Source: Dysgonomonas sp. PH5-45 (lineage in GTDB: Bacteria; Bacteroidota; Bacteroidia; Bacteroidales; Dysgonomonadaceae). From it: a DNA stretch of 64,000 nucleotides. The notes under the pieces are model-generated. The model searched no databases and had not been told where the DNA came from. It was given only the letters and a program-made list of their open reading frames with translations. Positions 18,159-26,769 of the stretch are shown here, one piece after another. The position numbers and the translations under genes are program-made. Each line of letters opens with the position of its first letter. The stretch's first letter is position 1. The DNA is taken from positions 149,443 to 213,442 of the forward strand of contig NZ_JARXWE010000001.1 in NCBI RefSeq assembly GCF_029893235.1, written 5' to 3'.

Positions 18159-20546
18159 ATGGAGCAAAATATAAATAACACAAATAATCCCGCAGGGGCA
18201 GATCCGTTTTTCGATGAAATGCAGAGCAGATCGAAGTTTTCTTTCGACTTCGTGCTATGGTTTTATCGTTTACTCAAATATTGGTATCTGTTTGTAATTT
18301 CTTTGGCATTGTGCATAGGGTATGCATATGTATTGAATCAATCGTGGGTTCCCTATTTTCAGACGGAGGCTGTTTTAATGATGGAACCCAGAGGGAATAT
18401 AGGAGTAGGAAACAATGCTGTTCCTTTAGGTAATATGGTAAAAAGTTCTGTAAACCAGAATATAATACTGCAATCGTACGACTTGACTGTGCGTACAGTA
18501 GAAAGTTTGCCTCAAATGCAGGTCGCTTATTTCCGTCCCGGAAAGTTTACACCCGAAAATTTGTATAAAAGAACGCCTGTTACTATCGAATGTCAATATA
18601 TATCGCCATCGGCCTACTCCGAGTCTTTCACTCTTGCTCCTATAGATGATAAGCATTGCCGGATATATTATGATGCCACGGAAACAAAGCCCGCTTTCTC
18701 TATGGATGTTCCTTATGGACAATTTGTACAGGATACACGTTTTTATATAAAAGTGGTGAAAACAGATCGCTTTACAGCTAAATTTTCACCTTTTAATTTC
18801 CGATTTGTATCGAAAGACGAATTAGTAAACCGCTATCGGGATCAGATATATACAAGAAGCAAAGGTGAAGGTTCATCTGCAATGACTGTTGGTTTGGTTG
18901 GTGCTTGTCAGTTGCAAGACCAAGATTATTTGTCGGCGCTATTGGTTGAATACGAAAAATATAACCTTTCACTCAAAAATCAGGCAGTAGACAGGGCTAT
19001 CGAATTTTTGGAAAAACAATTAATTTTGATTAGAGACTCACTATCCGTATCGGAATCCGCGTTTAAAGATTTTCAAGAAAGAACTGGTATTTATGAAGTT
19101 CAGAATACAAATGTAAGAAAAGAACTGAACCAAATAAGCCAGAATATGAGCGAAGTCAAGCACAAAGACTTATTAGTCAGGGAGGCTACTGGGCTAATGA
19201 ACAAGGCGATAGCAGAGGATATAGAACTACCTGACCCAAGCTCTTTTGGGCTGACTAACACTGCTCTATCCAAGCAAATTGCCGATCATAATGCGTTGTT
19301 AGCCAATATAAAAAAGGTAGGAAGTTCATACCCCAGATACGAGGAATTTAAGAGGAATCTGAGGGATATGAAAATTAATATTCTCAAAGAACTGCAGAGG
19401 TTGCAAACTCAAGTACAGTCAGAATCGGAAGGCTTGCAACAAGCCTCAAATAACCTGCAAGGGCAAATAGATGTACTTCCGGCACAAGAAAGGGAGTATA
19501 TACGATATGAAAATAAGTATAATATGAATGAGAACTATCATACATATTTAAGACAAAAAATTATTGAAGCAAAGTTCCAACAAGCATCGCAAATTGCGGA
19601 TAACTATATATTGGAAGCACCCCGTCAAGCATCAGGTGTAATAAATGGGGACGAACGTTCGCAAAGATATACATTCTATCTTCTGATAGGATTTGCTATA
19701 CCGTTACTTTTTGTTGTTTGTAAAGAAGAATTCTTCAACTACACCATTGCCACAAAAGAAGACTGCGAGCGTATTGCCAACCTTCCGGTAATAGGTGCTA
19801 TCGAAAACGTGTCAAAGAAAGTAAACAAAGGCTTGGCTATTGTCAAAAATTATCCGAAATCGAGCTTTGCCGAGTCGTTCCGTAATATGCGTGTTCGTAT
19901 TGAATATATGGCTCAAAAAGAATCGGGAATAAAATTATTGCTAACATCGGCCGAACCGGGAGACGGAAAAACATTTGTTGCTATAAACGTAGCTTCTATT
20001 TATCAACTGACAGGGAAACGCGTAGTTTTGGTCGACTTTGACCTTCGCCGTCCTGCTGTTGCCGGGCAACTGGATATCGCAAACAAAAAAGGTGTGTCGA
20101 ATTATCTGATTGGACAAGTGTCGCTCGATGAAATTATAATCACTCACCCTGATTACGGATTTGATGTTATTCCTGCGGGAACACTGCCTCCGAACCCGAG
20201 TGAGTTGATTAAAACAAAGAAAACAAGCGATTTAATTCAACACCTGAATGCTAAATACGATTATGTGGTTGTAGACTGTAGTCCGGTGGGGCTTGTATCG
20301 GATGCTTATATTCTATCCCGTTTGGTTGATACTACTCTTTTCGTGGTTCGTAGAGCTAAAACCAATAAGGCATTCTTCCGGAGCGTTATAGCCCAGATTA
20401 AGAATGATGGTTTGACCAATATTGGGTTGGTATTTAATGACGTGAAAGGTCGTGAAGGGTACTATGGAACATCCCGTTATTATGGAGATAAGACATATTA
20501 TCTGAAAAAGAACTCATATTATCACGACGATTATTTTGAAAAATAA
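18159..20546 (+). CDS. Polysaccharide copolymerase / tyrosine autokinase, Wzc-like
   Basis: A 795-residue inner-membrane protein that controls chain length and export. It has a Wzz domain with TM1 at about 46-66, a long periplasmic coiled-coil part (about 270-480) and TM2 at about 505-524. The C-terminal BY-kinase has Walker A SAEPGDGKT (597-605), Walker A' VVLVDFDLRRP and Walker B YDYVVVDCSP. The last 30 residues hold nine tyrosines, mostly paired (YY), the expected autophosphorylation cluster. It closes the def-wza-wza-wzc run and is followed by a strong terminator. No glycosyltransferase, flippase or polymerase gene is adjacent. Confidence 0.95.
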   Translation: MEQNINNTNNPAGADPFFDEMQSRSKFSFDFVLWFYRLLKYWYLFVISLALCIGYAYVLNQSWVPYFQTEAVLMMEPRGNIGVGNNAVPLGNMVKSSVNQNIILQSYDLTVRTVESLPQMQVAYFRPGKFTPENLYKRTPVTIECQYISPSAYSESFTLAPIDDKHCRIYYDATETKPAFSMDVPYGQFVQDTRFYIKVVKTDRFTAKFSPFNFRFVSKDELVNRYRDQIYTRSKGEGSSAMTVGLVGACQLQDQDYLSALLVEYEKYNLSLKNQAVDRAIEFLEKQLILIRDSLSVSESAFKDFQERTGIYEVQNTNVRKELNQISQNMSEVKHKDLLVREATGLMNKAIAEDIELPDPSSFGLTNTALSKQIADHNALLANIKKVGSSYPRYEEFKRNLRDMKINILKELQRLQTQVQSESEGLQQASNNLQGQIDVLPAQEREYIRYENKYNMNENYHTYLRQKIIEAKFQQASQIADNYILEAPRQASGVINGDERSQRYTFYLLIGFAIPLLFVVCKEEFFNYTIATKEDCERIANLPVIGAIENVSKKVNKGLAIVKNYPKSSFAESFRNMRVRIEYMAQKESGIKLLLTSAEPGDGKTFVAINVASIYQLTGKRVVLVDFDLRRPAVAGQLDIANKKGVSNYLIGQVSLDEIIITHPDYGFDVIPAGTLPPNPSELIKTKKTSDLIQHLNAKYDYVVVDCSPVGLVSDAYILSRLVDTTLFVVRRAKTNKAFFRSVIAQIKNDGLTNIGLVFNDVKGREGYYGTSRYYGDKTYYLKKNSYYHDDYFEK

Positions 20547-20568
20547 AACACTCAGAATATAACAACAA

Positions 20569-20598
20569 AAAATAGCCCGAAAATCCCGGGCTATTTTT
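20569..20598. terminator. Terminator after the Wzc-like gene
   Basis: Stem AAAATAGCCCG (20569-20579) with CGGGCTATTTT and a T-run; A-rich on the left, so it can act on both converging transcripts (the kinase and rlmD). Confidence 0.9.
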
Positions 20599-20623
20599 GC
20601 ATATATACAATACGTGATATAAA

Positions 20624-22033
20624 TTATTTTTTGATTAGCAACACTACATTTTCTACATGATGTGTATGGGGGAACATATCCACAGGCTGAACTTTTTCTA
20701 CCCGGTACTTTGCATCCAGCAGATTCAAATCGCGTGCTTGGGTAGCAGGGTTACAGCTCACATACACAATCCGCTTGGGTTCGGCAAATAGGATAGCATC
20801 TATCACATCGTCGTGCATTCCGGCACGGGGAGGGTCGGTTATGATAACATCCGGGCGTCCATGCTCATTGATAAAGTTCTGCGTAAGAATATCTTTCATA
20901 TCGCCCGCATAAAACAGTGTATTATCAATGCCGTTATTCGCAGAATTCACTTTTGCGTCTTCGATGGCTTCTTCTACATATTCTATACCTACAACTTTTT
21001 TGGCTCCCTCAGCCACAAAATTGGCTATCGTACCCGTACCGGTATAGAGGTCATAAACAAGCTCATTGCCTGTCAGCCCTGCAAAATGGCGAGCTACCTT
21101 ATAAAGGTTATAGGCTTGGCGACTATTGGTTTGATAGAAAGATTTAGGGCCGATTTTAAATTTAAGCCCCTCCATTTCTTCATAGATGAAATCGTTACCC
21201 TTCCATGTAATAACATCTTGGTCGGTAATGGTATCGTTTGCTTTTTGATTCACGATATAGAGCAATGCCGTTATTTGAGGGAATTTATCGGCAACGGCTG
21301 TCAACAGGTCTTCGCGCTGCTGTTTGTCGTCGTCATAAAAAACGACAATCAACATCAGTTCGCCCGTTGTGGATGTGCGCACAATCATATTGCGCATCAG
21401 CCCACCGCGATTGCGAAGGTCAAAAAACGTGTATTCTTTCTCATTGCAATAATCACGGATAAAGTTGCGTATCTGGTTCGAAATATCGTCCTGCAGCCAG
21501 CATTTATCTATGTCGAGTACCTTATCGAAGCAACCCGGTATATGAAATCCCAGAGCATTCATATTACTGAAAGTAACACCCGATTGAATTTGCTCAATAG
21601 TAAGCCACTTTTTGTTCGAGAACGTAAACTCCAGTTTGTTGCGGTAAAACTGTGTTTCGGCCGAACCCAAAATTGGGTCTATGGCAGGTAAATCAATCTT
21701 CCCGATGCGGGTAAGGCTATCGGTGACCTGTTTCTGCTTATATCTGAGCTGTTCCTCGTAAGGAAGAATTTGCCATTTGCAACCACCACAAACGCCAAAG
21801 TGTTCGCAAAAGGCCTCGCTGCGTTTGTCTGAATATTTTTCGAAACGCACCGCTTTACCTTCGGCATAACTATTCTTTTTGCGGGTAAGCTGCAAGTCAA
21901 TAACATCGCCGGGAACAACATAAGGAACAAAAACAACAAGGTCGTTCACCTTTGCTATGGCTTTTCCTTCGGCGGCTACATCAACCACCTCTACCGAAGG
22001 ATACAGAGGCAATTCTTTCTTTTTTCTACTCAT
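20624..22033 (-). CDS. rlmD: 23S rRNA (uracil-5-)-methyltransferase, RlmD/RumA family
   Basis: SAM-dependent 5-methyluridine formation in 23S rRNA. The start at 22033 (MSRKKKELPLYPSVEVVDVA) is preferred over an open ATG at 22069 because a -7 box (22056-22063) lies between them. The 469 residues have an N-terminal TRAM domain, an Fe-S-type cysteine pattern CEHFGVCGGC, SAM motif VYDLYTGTGTIANFVA, a TDPPRAG motif and the catalytic cysteine in YVSCNPATQARDL. The exact target position (U747, U1939 or other) cannot be read from the sequence. Confidence 0.93.
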   Translation of the reverse strand: MSRKKKELPLYPSVEVVDVAAEGKAIAKVNDLVVFVPYVVPGDVIDLQLTRKKNSYAEGKAVRFEKYSDKRSEAFCEHFGVCGGCKWQILPYEEQLRYKQKQVTDSLTRIGKIDLPAIDPILGSAETQFYRNKLEFTFSNKKWLTIEQIQSGVTFSNMNALGFHIPGCFDKVLDIDKCWLQDDISNQIRNFIRDYCNEKEYTFFDLRNRGGLMRNMIVRTSTTGELMLIVVFYDDDKQQREDLLTAVADKFPQITALLYIVNQKANDTITDQDVITWKGNDFIYEEMEGLKFKIGPKSFYQTNSRQAYNLYKVARHFAGLTGNELVYDLYTGTGTIANFVAEGAKKVVGIEYVEEAIEDAKVNSANNGIDNTLFYAGDMKDILTQNFINEHGRPDVIITDPPRAGMHDDVIDAILFAEPKRIVYVSCNPATQARDLNLLDAKYRVEKVQPVDMFPHTHHVENVVLLIKK

Positions 22034-22055
22034 TTCTATCTTAAAATTCTTGCTG

Positions 22056-22063
22056 CAAAAGTA
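22056..22063 (-). promoter_or_regulatory. -7 box of rlmD promoter
   Basis: Minus-strand TACTTTTG, 22 bases before the ATG at 22033; it helps decide the rlmD start. Confidence 0.5.
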
Positions 22064-22088
22064 ATACAAAAAACAGAACCCGTTGCAG

Positions 22089-22943
22089 TTAAAATAGCCC
22101 TTTCAGCATTTGTTCGGCACACTCATAGCCATGATCGTAAAAATAGGTGAGCTTATTCACGTCTTTTTCGAGGCGGTCTATCGTCATCGGGGCAATGGGG
22201 CGCACCACCGTTATCTGACCTTCTTCTTCAAGACGGTCAATCAAATCGAGTTGCGCATTATAAATCTCGTTGCGGTTATTCACGGCTTCGCGCATCAGCG
22301 GATAATCCTTATAAAGGAAGGATGGCATTTTCAGCACGGTTTTCTTTTTGCGGTAACTCTTATTCCGGGTCAGTACAACCACATTCTTTCCATACCCTTG
22401 CGCTATCGCCCTTTCAAGAGGGATGGAGTCGCAAACACCGCCGTCGAGCATGGGTGTGTTATCGACATAGGCGATAGGCGAAAATACAGGCATGCTGCTC
22501 GATGCTTTTAGTATATCCAGCAAACGCTTATCATTGCCATATTCTTCCATATATTCGGCCCTGCCTGTAAGGCAATTGCTTACAACCGACTCGAAACGTT
22601 TGCCCGAGTGGCGATATGCCTCAAAATCGAAAGGGATAATTTTATTGGGGAAATCGTCAAAGAGCAAATCAAAATCAAGTATATTCCGGCTACGGACATA
22701 ATATTTAAGCCCTACGTAACGATATTTTTCGAACAAATCTATATTGCTGTATTTTGCCCTGCCCCGTTGCCCCGATATGTAAGATGCCCCGTTGCATGCT
22801 CCTGCCGAAACGCCCACCACATAGGGGAAGTGCAAGCCGTTGTCCATCATCCAGTCTAACACCCCGCAAGTGAAAACACCGCGCATGGCTCCACCTTCGA
22901 GCACTAAGCCATAATCTTTTATATTTTCTTTTTGTGCAATCAT
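22089..22943 (-). CDS. Patatin-like phospholipase family protein
   Basis: A 284-residue putative lipid acyl hydrolase of the bacterial patatin group (YjjU-like). It has the oxyanion motif LVLEGGAMRGVF (about 14-25), the nucleophile elbow GVSAGACNG (Ser near 46) and the catalytic Asp in DGGVCDSIPL (near 168). There is no signal peptide, so it is predicted cytoplasmic or membrane-associated. Its ATG overlaps the stop of xerD by four bases, so the two are translationally coupled. Substrate unknown. Confidence 0.9.
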   Translation of the reverse strand: MIAQKENIKDYGLVLEGGAMRGVFTCGVLDWMMDNGLHFPYVVGVSAGACNGASYISGQRGRAKYSNIDLFEKYRYVGLKYYVRSRNILDFDLLFDDFPNKIIPFDFEAYRHSGKRFESVVSNCLTGRAEYMEEYGNDKRLLDILKASSSMPVFSPIAYVDNTPMLDGGVCDSIPLERAIAQGYGKNVVVLTRNKSYRKKKTVLKMPSFLYKDYPLMREAVNNRNEIYNAQLDLIDRLEEEGQITVVRPIAPMTIDRLEKDVNKLTYFYDHGYECAEQMLKGLF

Positions 22944-23839
22944 ATATCTGTTCTGTGGTTACGTGGATGGTGTTCTATAATTTCCTGACGCAGAAATTCC
23001 CTGTCCATGTGTGTATAAATTTCGGTAGTCGTGATTTTTTCGTGTCCCAACATTTGCTGAATGGCTCGGATATTGGCTCCACCCTCCAACAGGTGAGTGG
23101 CAAACGAATGTCTGAATGTATGCGGGCTGATGGTTTTACCAATACCTGCCAGTTGGGCGTACTCTTTTATGAAATGGAAAACCATGATACGCGATATGGG
23201 CGTGCCTCGCTTGCTCAGGAACAGAACATCTTCAGCCCCCTTTTTTATAGGATAAGACGCACGGTCTTGTAAATAGAAATTAATCTCCTTAATAGCCTTA
23301 GGCGATATCGGTACGAGGCGTTGTTTACTTCCCTTTCCCTCAACTTTCAGAAAACCCTCGTCAAGAAACATATCCTGAAACTTCAACCCTATCAGTTCCG
23401 ATATGCGCAATCCACAACTATAAAGGGTTTCTATGATGGCTCGGTTACGCTGCCCTTCGCGGGTAGAAACGTCTATCACCGAAAGCAGACGGTCAATCTC
23501 TTCTACGGTCAGCACGGTAGGTAGTTTCGTCCCTATTTTGGGCGATTCCAAGAGTTCGGTAGGGTCGGTCTGAATAAAGTCTTCGAGTAAAAGGAAACCG
23601 AAAAACGATTTTACCCCCGATATAATACGCGCCACCGTGCGAGGGCTTATACCCACATCGTAGAGCTGAGCCAAAAACTGCTGCAAATAGTTGAGAGTGA
23701 CCGATTCGAAGGAGATTCCCTCCGACTTCATAAACACGAGCAGTTTGTTCAAATCGTCGGTATAAGCTTCTATCGAATTGGGCGATAATCCTTTTTCGAG
23801 TAAAAGGTATGTTTTATATTTGGCTGTTATATCAACCAT
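22940..23839 (-). CDS. xerD: Site-specific tyrosine recombinase, XerD-like
   Basis: Resolves chromosome dimers at dif with its XerC partner. The 299 residues have an N-terminal SAM-like core-binding domain (YLLLEKGLSPNSIEAYTDDL) and the catalytic set Arg in SCGLRISELIGL, Lys in VEGKGSKQRLVPI, HxxR in HTFRHSFATHLLEGG, His in LGHEKITTTEIY and the Tyr a few residues on. The size and full catalytic set indicate the housekeeping recombinase rather than a phage integrase. It is divergent from ftsB and overlaps the patatin gene by four bases. Confidence 0.94.
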   Translation of the reverse strand: MVDITAKYKTYLLLEKGLSPNSIEAYTDDLNKLLVFMKSEGISFESVTLNYLQQFLAQLYDVGISPRTVARIISGVKSFFGFLLLEDFIQTDPTELLESPKIGTKLPTVLTVEEIDRLLSVIDVSTREGQRNRAIIETLYSCGLRISELIGLKFQDMFLDEGFLKVEGKGSKQRLVPISPKAIKEINFYLQDRASYPIKKGAEDVLFLSKRGTPISRIMVFHFIKEYAQLAGIGKTISPHTFRHSFATHLLEGGANIRAIQQMLGHEKITTTEIYTHMDREFLRQEIIEHHPRNHRTDI

Positions 23840-23896
23840 TTACTTTAGTTTTCAGTTTAACATTTTCTTTATAGCTATAATCAACACATTTATCCT

Positions 23897-23904
23897 TATA
23901 TTTG
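23897..23904 (+). promoter_or_regulatory. -7 box of ftsB promoter
   Basis: TATATTTG, 23 bases before the ATG at 23928; this places the transcript start downstream of an alternative open ATG at 23778. Confidence 0.55.
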
Positions 23905-23927
23905 TATCATTAAAACAGTTGCCCGCG

Positions 23928-24239
23928 ATGAAAAAAATAATCAATTATATAACCAAGCGATTCTCAAAGGTACAAATAGCCTTTGTTGTAGCCTTAATTA
24001 TTTTTGCTTTTTTCATTGGCGACAGTAATATTATCTCACGTTTACAGTACGACTCCGAAATAAGGGATTTGAATAAACAAATAGAATACTATCGGGGGAA
24101 AAAGGATGACGATTCGCGTAAACTCAACGAATTGAAATCGAACAAAGACAATGTCGAAAAATTTGCCCGTGAGAATTATCTGATGAAAAAACCTAACGAA
24201 GACATTTTTGTTATAGAAGACACCCCAAAGGATGAATAA
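23928..24239 (+). CDS. Septum formation initiator, FtsB/DivIC family
   Basis: A small bitopic division protein. The start at 23928 (MKKIINYITKRFSKVQIAFV) is set by the upstream -7 box; an open frame back to 23778 lies inside the xerD region and is not used. The 103 residues have one membrane helix (about 17-36), a coiled coil (IRDLNKQIEYYRGKKDDDS, then LNELKSNKDN) and the typical FtsB ending VEKFARENYLMKKPNEDIFVIE. It acts with FtsL and FtsQ in the divisome. It overlaps the next gene by eight bases. Confidence 0.9.
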   Translation: MKKIINYITKRFSKVQIAFVVALIIFAFFIGDSNIISRLQYDSEIRDLNKQIEYYRGKKDDDSRKLNELKSNKDNVEKFARENYLMKKPNEDIFVIEDTPKDE

Positions 24240-24582
24240 ACAAAAAACAAAAAATATAATCTATCAAATAGCGGCTATCATTATTCTGGCTTCTGCCGTT
24301 ATATATCCCCATTATCAGGATATTGCAAAATTTTCGATGCTGGCGGGTGTAGCTGCATTCGGAGCAATCACTTTCACTACCCCCTATCCGGGAAAATCTA
24401 TCCGGGGCAAACGGCTGTACAATATGCAGATTTTTGCCGTTATACTGATGGTAGTAGCTACATTTCTCATGTTCAAACAAATGGGCGAATGGCTCTATGC
24501 CCTGCTCGTTGCAGCTATCCTTATTCTGTACAGTTCTTTCCTCCTGCCCCGAATATTACGAAAGGAAGAAGAGGGGAAGTAA
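24232..24582 (+). CDS. Small integral membrane protein downstream of ftsB
   Basis: Not recognised as a named family. The 116-residue protein has four likely membrane helices: QIAAIIILASAVIY (about 12-25), MLAGVAAFGAITFT (36-49), MQIFAVILMVVATFLMF (65-81) and LYALLVAAILILYSSFLL (88-105). Short basic loops separate them and the tail is charged. It overlaps the ftsB stop by eight bases in another frame, implying coupled translation and perhaps a link to division or the envelope; that link is inference from position only. Confidence 0.8.
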   Translation: MNKQKTKNIIYQIAAIIILASAVIYPHYQDIAKFSMLAGVAAFGAITFTTPYPGKSIRGKRLYNMQIFAVILMVVATFLMFKQMGEWLYALLVAAILILYSSFLLPRILRKEEEGK

Positions 24583-24641
24583 TAAGGAACTGTAATACAC
24601 ATATTTTTTCTTGCCGTATTGACTACAAGAGCGAAACATCT

Positions 24642-25277
24642 TTATTTCTTATGCCTCACAGATGCCTGTATAACGTGAGTGTCTGTGTTGAGCGGATTTA
24701 AAACCTTTATGCTTTGCCCTTCGGAATACTCGCTTTGCAGAAGCAATACATCGCCTCTTTCTACGCTAAACTCTTCATTTACATTGGGTAATTTTACTTT
24801 AGTTGGTGATAAAAAGTAAAAGACTTCCGAAAAACATTCTCCGTCTATTCCCTCATTGTTTCCTATCGAAAAAACGGGTATCTCTTTTTCTGAAAAAGGA
24901 TGTAATTCCATGGCATTGAGTGTGGCACGGCCTTGCGTTGTCATCAGATTGAAATCTGTAACTTTTCCATAACACCGTGTTTGCCAATCGCCCATAAACG
25001 AATCCTGTTCAAATGGTTTTAACGATGCCCGGTGATGTCCTTCGTGAATCAAGTCCATCTCGCCCTCTATTGGCATAATTATACGAGCGATGCCCGGCAG
25101 AGGCGTAAATGTAGATTCCTCAATCGCTACCTTTGCCGAACTAACTCTCCACACAAAGTTCCTTTCGCCGTAAACCGCATCGGGTGGGTATATGGCAAGC
25201 TGTGTTGTTGTACCTCCGCTCCAAACGGATGTTGTCAGTTCTTCTCTCCTGATTATTTTATATTCGAATGTTCTCAT
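24642..25277 (-). CDS. HutD/Ves family cupin-fold protein
   Basis: A 211-residue protein starting at MRTFEYKIIRREELTTSVWS, with the family opening VWSGGTTTQLAIYP (about 17-30), FVWRVSSAKVAIEESTFTPL, PGIARIIMPIEGEMDLIH and DWQTRCYGKVTDFNLMT. An open ATG exists at 25310, but it overlaps a -7 box (25308-25315), so 25277 is the better start. HutD is often next to histidine-utilisation genes, but none are here. The biochemical role of the family is not established. Convergent with the small membrane protein gene. Confidence 0.85.
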   Translation of the reverse strand: MRTFEYKIIRREELTTSVWSGGTTTQLAIYPPDAVYGERNFVWRVSSAKVAIEESTFTPLPGIARIIMPIEGEMDLIHEGHHRASLKPFEQDSFMGDWQTRCYGKVTDFNLMTTQGRATLNAMELHPFSEKEIPVFSIGNNEGIDGECFSEVFYFLSPTKVKLPNVNEEFSVERGDVLLLQSEYSEGQSIKVLNPLNTDTHVIQASVRHKK

Positions 25278-25307
25278 AGGTAAATTGTAATAGGAAATAT
25301 CCATTGG

Positions 25308-25315
25308 CAAAAGTA
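25308..25315 (-). promoter_or_regulatory. -7 box of the HutD-like gene
   Basis: Minus-strand TACTTTTG, 30 bases before the chosen ATG. Confidence 0.45.
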
Positions 25316-25444
25316 GTTATTTAAGCACAAATTTAGAACTTGTTTTAAATTTTGACAGCCAAACTATTGTTTTTCACTCCTCAAATTCTTTCCTTTAAAA
25401 TTTAAACAACCGCTTATTGTTTAACGAACAAAAAAACTTATCCG

Positions 25445-26269
25445 ATGCTCGAAATACCCGAAACCAGAACAATAGCCCATCAAGCTGAAAGTATGCTGAC
25501 GGGCAAAACCATATCGAAGGTTATTGAAGCCACAAGCCCACACCGTTTCACATGGTATAACGGCGATCCTAAAGAATATACCGGAATGCTTGTGGGGCGG
25601 CGCATAGAATCGGTTCGTGGACATGGTGCGTTCGTAACCCTGTATTGTAACGATGATATCCGGCTATCCATCAGCGATGGAGTGAATATGAAGTACTACC
25701 CTGCTTTTGAGGCACATCCTCAGAAACATCAGTTATTGATAGAATTTACTGATGGAAGTTTTCTTGCTTTTACGGTTTCGATGTATGGAAGTATTTATGC
25801 TTTTCGGGGCAAATTCGATAATCCATATTATAAAGGAAGCTTAGAAAAACTATCACCCCTCGAAGATGATTTTGACGAACAGGCGTTCAATGAACTTTTC
25901 CGGAGTGTAAACAAGGATATATCAATAAAAGCATTGCTTGCAACCGAACAACGCATTCCGGGGCTTGGCAACGGCGTTTTGCAAGATATTCTGTTCAAGG
26001 CGGGGTTAAACCCTAGACGGAAAATATCGACTATCACCGAACTACAACGAAGCGACCTGTTTCATTGTCTGAAGTTTACCCTGCAAAGCATGACAAACAA
26101 AGGCGGACGCGATACCGAAAAAGATTTTTATGGAAACAAGGGCGGATACAAATGCTTGCTGTCTAAAAACACATACAAGAATCCATGCCCTAATTGTGGA
26201 GACGCGATTGTTAAAGAGGCTTATCTGGGCGGCACGGTTTATTATTGTGCCAGTTGCCAAAAGTTGTAA
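25445..26269 (+). CDS. Fpg/Nei-family DNA glycosylase-like protein lacking the catalytic proline
   Basis: A 274-residue protein with the Fpg/Nei architecture: an N-terminal beta sandwich, the helix-two-turn-helix RIPGLGNGVLQDILFKAGL (about 180-198) and a C-terminal four-cysteine zinc finger (CPNCGDAIVKEA and YYCASCQKL). Known Fpg/Nei enzymes start MPELPE or similar, with mature Pro1 as the nucleophile. Here the start is MLEIPE, so Leu replaces Pro while Glu3 and Pro5 are kept. The zinc-finger loop is YLGGTVYY rather than the usual AGRGTHYC, so the DNA-contacting Arg also appears absent. Glycosylase/lyase activity by the standard mechanism is doubtful. No nearby start restores a proline. Monocistronic, between divergent and convergent genes. 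Confidence 0.88.
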   Translation: MLEIPETRTIAHQAESMLTGKTISKVIEATSPHRFTWYNGDPKEYTGMLVGRRIESVRGHGAFVTLYCNDDIRLSISDGVNMKYYPAFEAHPQKHQLLIEFTDGSFLAFTVSMYGSIYAFRGKFDNPYYKGSLEKLSPLEDDFDEQAFNELFRSVNKDISIKALLATEQRIPGLGNGVLQDILFKAGLNPRRKISTITELQRSDLFHCLKFTLQSMTNKGGRDTEKDFYGNKGGYKCLLSKNTYKNPCPNCGDAIVKEAYLGGTVYYCASCQKL

Positions 26270-26292
26270 AGGTAAGGCGAACGTAAAAAAAC

Positions 26293-26329
26293 AAAAGGAT
26301 GCGCCAATAAATTTCTGACGCATCCTTTT
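26293..26329. terminator. Bidirectional terminator between the Fpg/Nei-like gene and trxA
   Basis: Perfect 11 bp stem AAAAGGATGCG with CGCATCCTTTT, with A-rich left and T-rich right flanks, placed between two convergent genes. Confidence 0.9.
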
Positions 26330-26356
26330 ATTTAGTTTATAAGCTGAATTGTACTG

Positions 26357-26674
26357 TTAAGCCAAAAGCCCTTCTATTTTTTTCACAAAGTCGGCTTTTT
26401 GTGCTGCTCCTACTTGTTTGTCGGCAAGTTCTCCGTTCTTGAAGAATAGTACCGTAGGAATGTTGCGGATACCGTATTTTGAGGTGATCTCGTCATTATT
26501 ATCAACATCTACTTTACCAATTATCACTTTCCCGTCATATTCGGTAGCCAATTCGTCGATGATTGGACCAATCAGGCGGCAAGGGCCGCACCATTCTGCC
26601 CAAAAGTCAATAACTACCGGTTTGCCTGATGCTATTAGTTCTTCGAATGTTGCATCTGTAATTTCTAATGCCAT
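26357..26674 (-). CDS. trxA: Thioredoxin
   Basis: A 105-residue cytoplasmic dithiol-disulfide oxidoreductase. The active site WCGPC has cysteines at 29 and 32. It also has the buried Asp23 in VIDFWAEW and the cis-proline loop GIRNIPTVLFF. Full family length, no signal peptide. It lies 95 bases downstream of dnaE on the same strand but has its own -7 box at 26738-26745. Confidence 0.98.
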   Translation of the reverse strand: MALEITDATFEELIASGKPVVIDFWAEWCGPCRLIGPIIDELATEYDGKVIIGKVDVDNNDEITSKYGIRNIPTVLFFKNGELADKQVGAAQKADFVKKIEGLLA

Positions 26675-26737
26675 AACGTTTTATCTTTATAAATGTGTTT
26701 AAAATATATTTTTAGTTTCTAATTTCTGTAAGAGGTT

Positions 26738-26745
26738 CAAAAATA
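26738..26745 (-). promoter_or_regulatory. -7 box of trxA promoter
   Basis: Minus-strand TATTTTTG, 63 bases before the trxA start and after the dnaE stop. Confidence 0.45.
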
Positions 26746-26769
26746 ATAAAAGAAAGCGATAGTATAAAA

